A DNA stretch of 64,000 nucleotides from an uncultured Schaedlerella sp. (GTDB taxonomy: Bacteria; Bacillota; Clostridia; Lachnospirales; Lachnospiraceae), in the NCBI GenBank assembly GCA_934435195.1, contig CAKSAJ010000004.1:62001-126000 (forward strand), written 5' to 3'. The notes beneath the pieces are model-generated. The model was not told the DNA's origin. It did not search any database and worked only from the letters and a program-made list of their open reading frames with translations. Below, one piece after another: positions 60,269 to 64,000 of this stretch (positions within the stretch are counted from its first letter, which is position 1; each line of letters begins with the position of its first letter). The translations under genes and the position numbers were made by a program.

Positions 60269-61306
60269 TTAATCTTCTTTTTTTGTTTCTTCCTGTTCTT
60301 TTTCCAACTGAATTGCTTCCTCTATCTTAGCACTGATTGCCTGTTCCTTAAATGTCACACACTGAATGATAGAATTACAAACTTCTGTTGCCTTTGAACT
60401 TCCATGTGTTTTTACAACCAGACCTTTCAGGCCTAACATCGGTGCTCCGCCATATGCAGTTGCATCAAATGACTTGAGTGTTGTCTTTAATGCCGGTTTC
60501 ACAAGCAGCCCGCCAATCTTGCTTTTTAAAGTTGACATCATACCTTTCTTCACTTCACTTAATAAAGTGCCTGCAACACCTTCATAAAGCTTTAAGATAA
60601 CATTTCCAACAAAAGCTTCACATACAATGACATCTGCTGCTCCGGATGGAATATCCCTTGCCTCCACACTGCCGATAAAGTTAATGTCTTTGCATGCTTT
60701 TAAAAGCGGAAATGTCTCTTTTACCAAAGCATTCCCTTTTTCTTCTTCTGCACCGATATTCACGATACCTACTGTTGGATTCTTCTTTCCGATAACATGT
60801 TCCATATAAATAGAACCCATCTTAGCAAATTGAACAAGATGCGAAGGTCTTGCATCTACATTGGCTCCGCAATCAATCAATAATGATACTCCCTTTGCAG
60901 TCGGGATCAATGGTGCCAAAGGTGTACGCTCTACTCCTTTTATCTTGCCTACCAATATCTGCCCACCGACAAGAACTGCTCCAGAATTACCTGCTGATAC
61001 CACTGCATCAGCCTTTTTATCATGTACCAGTTTCATCGCAACCGACATGGATGAGTCTTTCTTCCTTCTAATTGCAAGAACCGGCGACTCTGCCATCTCG
61101 ATTTCTTCCGTAGCATTGACAATCTCCAACTGCTCTTTTGGATATTCATATGCTTTCAAAGTCTCTTTCAATATCTCTTCTTTTCCAACCAGCAGAACTT
61201 TTATGTCTTTTCGCTGTTTTATTGCATTTACTGCTCCCTTTACAATCTCCTGCGGTGCATTATCTCCACCCATTGCATCAAGAGCAACTACTGTAGTCTC
61301 GGACAT
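60269..61306 (-). CDS. plsX: Phosphate acyltransferase PlsX
   Basis: A 345-residue enzyme making acyl-phosphate from acyl-ACP for PlsY. VVALDAMGGDNAPQEIVKGA at the N-terminus, DAVVSAGNSGAVLVGGQILV near 100 and EAFVGNVILKLYEGVAGTL near 230 are conserved. AAGGAGGAAAAAAT precedes its ATG. It is grouped with acpP, and lies after rpmF and DUF177 with a terminator between, the classic Firmicutes order. Confidence 0.96.
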   Translation of the reverse strand: MSETTVVALDAMGGDNAPQEIVKGAVNAIKQRKDIKVLLVGKEEILKETLKAYEYPKEQLEIVNATEEIEMAESPVLAIRRKKDSSMSVAMKLVHDKKADAVVSAGNSGAVLVGGQILVGKIKGVERTPLAPLIPTAKGVSLLIDCGANVDARPSHLVQFAKMGSIYMEHVIGKKNPTVGIVNIGAEEEKGNALVKETFPLLKACKDINFIGSVEARDIPSGAADVIVCEAFVGNVILKLYEGVAGTLLSEVKKGMMSTLKSKIGGLLVKPALKTTLKSFDATAYGGAPMLGLKGLVVKTHGSSKATEVCNSIIQCVTFKEQAISAKIEEAIQLEKEQEETKKED

Positions 61307-61351
61307 ATTTTTTCCTCCTTACATAACTGTCTATAATTCTATCAAAAAAAC

Positions 61352-61389
61352 GAAAAAAAAACAAGGACTTGATGTTACTCAAATCCTTG
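61352..61389 (-). terminator. rpmF terminator
   Basis: CAAGGACTTGA (61362-61372) pairs with TCAAATCCTTG (61379-61389) with one mismatch; the plus-strand A run at 61353-61361 gives a long U tract on the minus strand. Confidence 0.88.
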
Positions 61390-61406
61390 CCATTACCCAT
61401 TTCTAA

Positions 61407-61586
61407 TTAGTCAACAGAAATGATTTCTTTTTTGTTGTAGCTACCACAAGCCTTACATACTCTGTGAGGCATCATAAGTTCTCCACACTTGCTGCATTTA
61501 ACAAGGTTTGGAGCGCTCATTTTCCAGTTAGCTCTTCTCTTATCTCTTCTTGCTTTAGAAGATTTATTCTTTGGACAGATAGACAT
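61407..61586 (-). CDS. rpmF: 50S ribosomal protein L32
   Basis: A 59-residue protein, MSICPKNKSSKARRDKRRAN then WKMSAPNLVKCSKCGELMMPHR, with the zinc cysteines CSKC and CKAC. Basic N-terminal tail and length are normal for L32. The AGGAGGTGTAACCT ribosome binding site overlaps the last codons of the DUF177 gene, so the two are coupled. Confidence 0.96.
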   Translation of the reverse strand: MSICPKNKSSKARRDKRRANWKMSAPNLVKCSKCGELMMPHRVCKACGSYNKKEIISVD

Positions 61587-61589
61587 AGG

Positions 61590-62117
61590 TTACACCTCCT
61601 TAAAATTCTTAAACAGATCACGGACAACTGACATTCTTGGATCAAGACTCGTGTCTTCACAGTCACAAGTACCCTTATTTAGGTTCTGACCACAAACGTT
61701 ACAAATGCCCTTACAGTCTTCCCTGCAAAGAACTTTCGTCGGCCATCCTATTAGTATCTCGTTATAGAGCATTTTGTCCACGTCAAGATAATATCCGTCA
61801 ATATAGTTTGATTCATCGAATCCTTCTTCCAGTTCCGCATCAGATTGCGCAAGATCGACATGTTTCTCCACATCCAGCACAATCTCCTGCTCCACATCTT
61901 CCAGACAACGGTCACACGGAATCAAAACACAAATCTTTGACTTCGCCTGAATCCGATACTCTCGCTTCTTCATATGTGAAACTGTAATCATCACCGGATC
62001 TTTTTGAATGATAGAATAAGTTCCTGTTCTTGTCTGAAACTCTTCCATATCCAGTTGTACGGTCTCATTAATCGTTTGATGACGGTCTGATAACACGTCT
62101 GATAGGTTTAACAGCAT
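61590..62117 (-). CDS. DUF177 (YceD family) protein
   Basis: A 175-residue protein of the DUF177/YceD family, always near rpmF. It has CDRCLEDVEQEIVLDVEKHV near residue 78 and the C-terminal zinc-like CREDCKGICNVCGQNLNKGT near 135. The family is tied to 23S rRNA and L32 biogenesis. ATG 62117 is chosen because TAGGAGTAGAACT precedes it; the upstream GTG at 62135 is not needed. Confidence 0.92.
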   Translation of the reverse strand: MLLNLSDVLSDRHQTINETVQLDMEEFQTRTGTYSIIQKDPVMITVSHMKKREYRIQAKSKICVLIPCDRCLEDVEQEIVLDVEKHVDLAQSDAELEEGFDESNYIDGYYLDVDKMLYNEILIGWPTKVLCREDCKGICNVCGQNLNKGTCDCEDTSLDPRMSVVRDLFKNFKEV

Positions 62118-62144
62118 AGTTCTACTCCTATTCACACAAAGACT

Positions 62145-62172
62145 ATTATATCATGTAAAAAGTATTTGTCAA
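62145..62172 (-). promoter_or_regulatory. DUF177-rpmF promoter
   Basis: On the minus strand TTGACA (62172-62167), 16 bp, and extended TGATATAAT (TATAAT at 62150-62145), about 28 bp before the ATG. Confidence 0.85.
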
Positions 62173-62302
62173 TCATTTTTTTATTTTTTTGAAGTTTTTG
62201 ATTTTTTCAAAAAGAGAAACTCGGGACTACTGTTCAGTCCCACATCAATCACATCAAAACTAAAAAGATCCACCAAACCTTTTGTCGTATGCACGGCAAC
62301 AA

Positions 62303-62350
62303 CAGGGACGGGGAAAAGTGGCTTTAAAAAGTCACTTTTCTCCGTCCCTG
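62303..62350. repeat. GGGACGG-type palindrome after ackA
   Basis: CAGGGACGG and GAAAAGTG on the left pair with CACTTTTC and CCGTCCCTG on the right, with one-base offsets and a central GCTTTAAAAAGT. It shares GGGACGGGG and AGTGGCTTT with the palindrome at 1553-1660. It lies just after the ackA stop and can act as its terminator. Confidence 0.85.
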
Positions 62351-62363
62351 ATTGGATTTGAAA

Positions 62364-63557
62364 TTATTTCAACAATGCAACTGTCTCTCTTGCGATTGCA
62401 AGCTCTTCGTTTGTAGGAATTACCAATACATTAACTTTTGAACCTGGTTTAGAAATCATGATTTCCTGACCTCTTGTATTGTTAGCTTCCTCATCAATCT
62501 CAATACCAAGATATCCAAGATATCCAAGAACCAATTCACGAACGCCGTGGTCGTTCTCTCCGATACCTGCTGTAAATACGATATTATCTACACCGTTCAT
62601 TGCTGCTACGTATGCTCCAACGTATTTTGCAACACGATAAGCAAATACTTCCAGAGCAACTTTAGCTTTTTCATTTCCTGCATCTGCAGCATCCCACAGA
62701 TCACGGAAGTCACTTGAAAGGTTTCCTGATAATCCGTAAACACCTGATTTTTTATTTACAACATCCATCAATCCATCAATGTCAAGATTTTCTTTCTTAG
62801 CGATAAACTCTAAGATAGCTGGATCGATATCTCCTGAACGTGTTCCCATTACAAGACCTTCCAAAGGAGTGAGACCCATAGATGTATCGATTGATTTACC
62901 ATTCAAAACAGCTGATACACTTGATCCGTTTCCAAGGTGGCACACGATTGTCTTTGTCTGATCATATGGAACTCCAAGAATCTCAGCTGCTCTCTTAGAT
63001 ACGAAGCTGTGGCTTGTTCCGTGGAAACCATAACGTCTTACTTTGTATTTCTCATAGTACTCATATGGAAGTCCATACATATATGCTTTCTGTGGCATTG
63101 TCTGATGGAAAGCTGTATCAAATACTCCTACCATCGGTGTTCCTGGCATCAGTTTCTCGCATGCTGCGATACCGATCAGGTTTGCAGGGTTGTGAAGTGG
63201 TGCAAGTTCGTTACACTCTTCTACTGCTTTTTTCATCTCTTCTGTAATAATTGCAGATGACGCAAATTTTTCTCCACCATGTACAACACGATGTCCTACT
63301 GCTCCGATTTCATCCAGGCTCTTAACAACTCCTGTTTTCTCGTTTGTCAATGCATTGATCACATACTGGATTGCTTCTTCATGTGTAGGCATTGCAAGAT
63401 CTGTTTTTTCTTTTTCTCCGCCGGCTGGCTGATATGTCAGTCTTCCGTCGATTCCGATTCTTTCGCAAAGTCCTTTTGCAAGAACTGCCTCTGTGTCAGA
63501 GTTGATTAACTGGAATTTCAAAGATGAACTTCCACAGTTGATTACTAATACGTTCAT
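62364..63557 (-). CDS. ackA: Acetate kinase
   Basis: A 397-residue kinase making ATP and acetate from acetyl-phosphate. MNVLVINCGSSSLKFQLI (phosphate 1), VGHRVVHGG near residue 87, RRYGFHGTSH near 175, HLGNGSS near 207 and FTAGIGEND near 328 are the family motifs. ATG 63557 has AAGGAGGATATT before it; the longer frame upstream is not supported. It lies 10 bp after pta, completing the acetate branch downstream of pyruvate formate-lyase. Confidence 0.97.
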   Translation of the reverse strand: MNVLVINCGSSSLKFQLINSDTEAVLAKGLCERIGIDGRLTYQPAGGEKEKTDLAMPTHEEAIQYVINALTNEKTGVVKSLDEIGAVGHRVVHGGEKFASSAIITEEMKKAVEECNELAPLHNPANLIGIAACEKLMPGTPMVGVFDTAFHQTMPQKAYMYGLPYEYYEKYKVRRYGFHGTSHSFVSKRAAEILGVPYDQTKTIVCHLGNGSSVSAVLNGKSIDTSMGLTPLEGLVMGTRSGDIDPAILEFIAKKENLDIDGLMDVVNKKSGVYGLSGNLSSDFRDLWDAADAGNEKAKVALEVFAYRVAKYVGAYVAAMNGVDNIVFTAGIGENDHGVRELVLGYLGYLGIEIDEEANNTRGQEIMISKPGSKVNVLVIPTNEELAIARETVALLK

Positions 63558-63567
63558 AATATCCTCC

Positions 63568-64000
63568 TTATGCTTGAGCCTGTACAGCTGTAATAGCGAT
63601 AACGCCTTCAATATCTTCTGCACTGCATCCACGAGACAAATCGTTAACCGGTGCTGCAATTCCCTGTGTCAGTGGACCATAAGCTTCTGCTTTAGCAAGT
63701 CTCTGAACAAGTTTGTATCCGATATTTCCTGCATCAAGATCTGGGAAAATCAAAACATTTGCATGTCCTGCAACCGGGCTTCCTGGTGCTTTAGACTCTC
63801 CTACTGAAGGTACAATTGCTGCATCAAGCTGTAATTCTCCATCCAGACGTACATTTGGATTCAATTCTTTTGCAATTCTTGTTGCCTCTACAACTTTGTC
63901 TACGTCTGCATGTTTTGCACTTCCTTTTGTAGAATGTGAAAGCATAGCAACGACTGGCTCTTCACCTGTTAACAGCTTGAATGATTCTGCTGAAGATAAT
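63568..64000 (-). CDS. pta: Phosphate acetyltransferase, C-terminal part (cut by window edge)
   Basis: The last 143 residues of a phosphotransacetylase converting acetyl-CoA to acetyl-phosphate. PVVAMLSHSTKGSAKH, LDGELQLDAAIVP, SPVAGHANVLIFPDLDAGNI GYKLVQRLA and LTQGIAAPVNDLSRGCS are the conserved C-terminal blocks. The frame is open to the window end. It precedes ackA with a 10-bp gap. Confidence 0.97.
   Translation of the reverse strand, partial: LSSAESFKLLTGEEPVVAMLSHSTKGSAKHADVDKVVEATRIAKELNPNVRLDGELQLDAAIVPSVGESKAPGSPVAGHANVLIFPDLDAGNIGYKLVQRLAKAEAYGPLTQGIAAPVNDLSRGCSAEDIEGVIAITAVQAQA

Overview
The window is low-to-moderate GC DNA from a spore-forming, anaerobic Firmicute, most likely a gut Lachnospiraceae of the Mediterraneibacter/Dorea/Blautia type. 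The evidence is a spoIVA gene with a candidate sigma-E promoter, pyruvate formate-lyase with its activase, pta-ackA, a PyrB+PyrI aspartate transcarbamylase, strong AGGAGG ribosome binding sites, and families typical of that group (DUF4317, DUF815, DUF512, DUF6054). The genus is inference.

Layout. 1-11.5 kb: N-terminus of a cardiolipin synthase, DUF4317, pflA, pflB, a GNAT enzyme, a three-subunit xanthine dehydrogenase-type molybdoenzyme and ppk1. 11.7-15.2 kb: a small accessory island behind tRNA-Trp with recombinase-arm-like tandem repeats, a mini Cro-type regulator, a RelB/DinJ antitoxin with a YafQ toxin broken by one nonsense codon, two small DUF proteins and an Rpn-type nuclease whose ribosome binding site lies in a hairpin. 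15.2-30.8 kb: a pilus locus read on the minus strand. In transcription order it holds a tyrosine recombinase, a short DNA segment bounded by 27-bp perfect inverted repeats, a PucR-type regulator, a SipA-like signal peptidase homologue, a class B sortase, two Spy0128-type pilins, a 2117-residue adhesin and a last CnaB-rich pilin.

30.8-64 kb: conserved core genes. These are cinA-pgsA-rimO-rpoZ-gmk-yicC; rqcH; a DUF815 ATPase; pheA; a nitroreductase with pyrB-pyrI; a DAHP synthase; rnpB; rnhA; a MogA-like protein; an MTA/SAH deaminase; spoIVA; gpsA-plsY-der-DUF512; prs; ilvA; ftsY-smc-rnc; acpP-plsX-rpmF-DUF177; and ackA-pta (pta cut by the window edge).

The most interesting feature is the apparent phase-variation switch at 29530-29768. 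Two 27-bp sites, each built as a 9-bp dyad around a 6-bp asymmetric spacer, lie in inverted orientation next to a tyrosine recombinase gene, and one site starts 22 bp before the PucR-type regulator. A good promoter and an intrinsic terminator lie inside the segment. In this orientation they point away from the regulator. This suggests ON/OFF control of the regulator and, by inference, of the pilus operon after it. Other notable items are a 108-bp perfect palindrome (1553-1660) and a related one (62303-62350), three dispersed copies of one terminator-like repeat, a 142-bp multi-hairpin element (44327-44468), and tandem 36-bp repeats in the recombinase leader.
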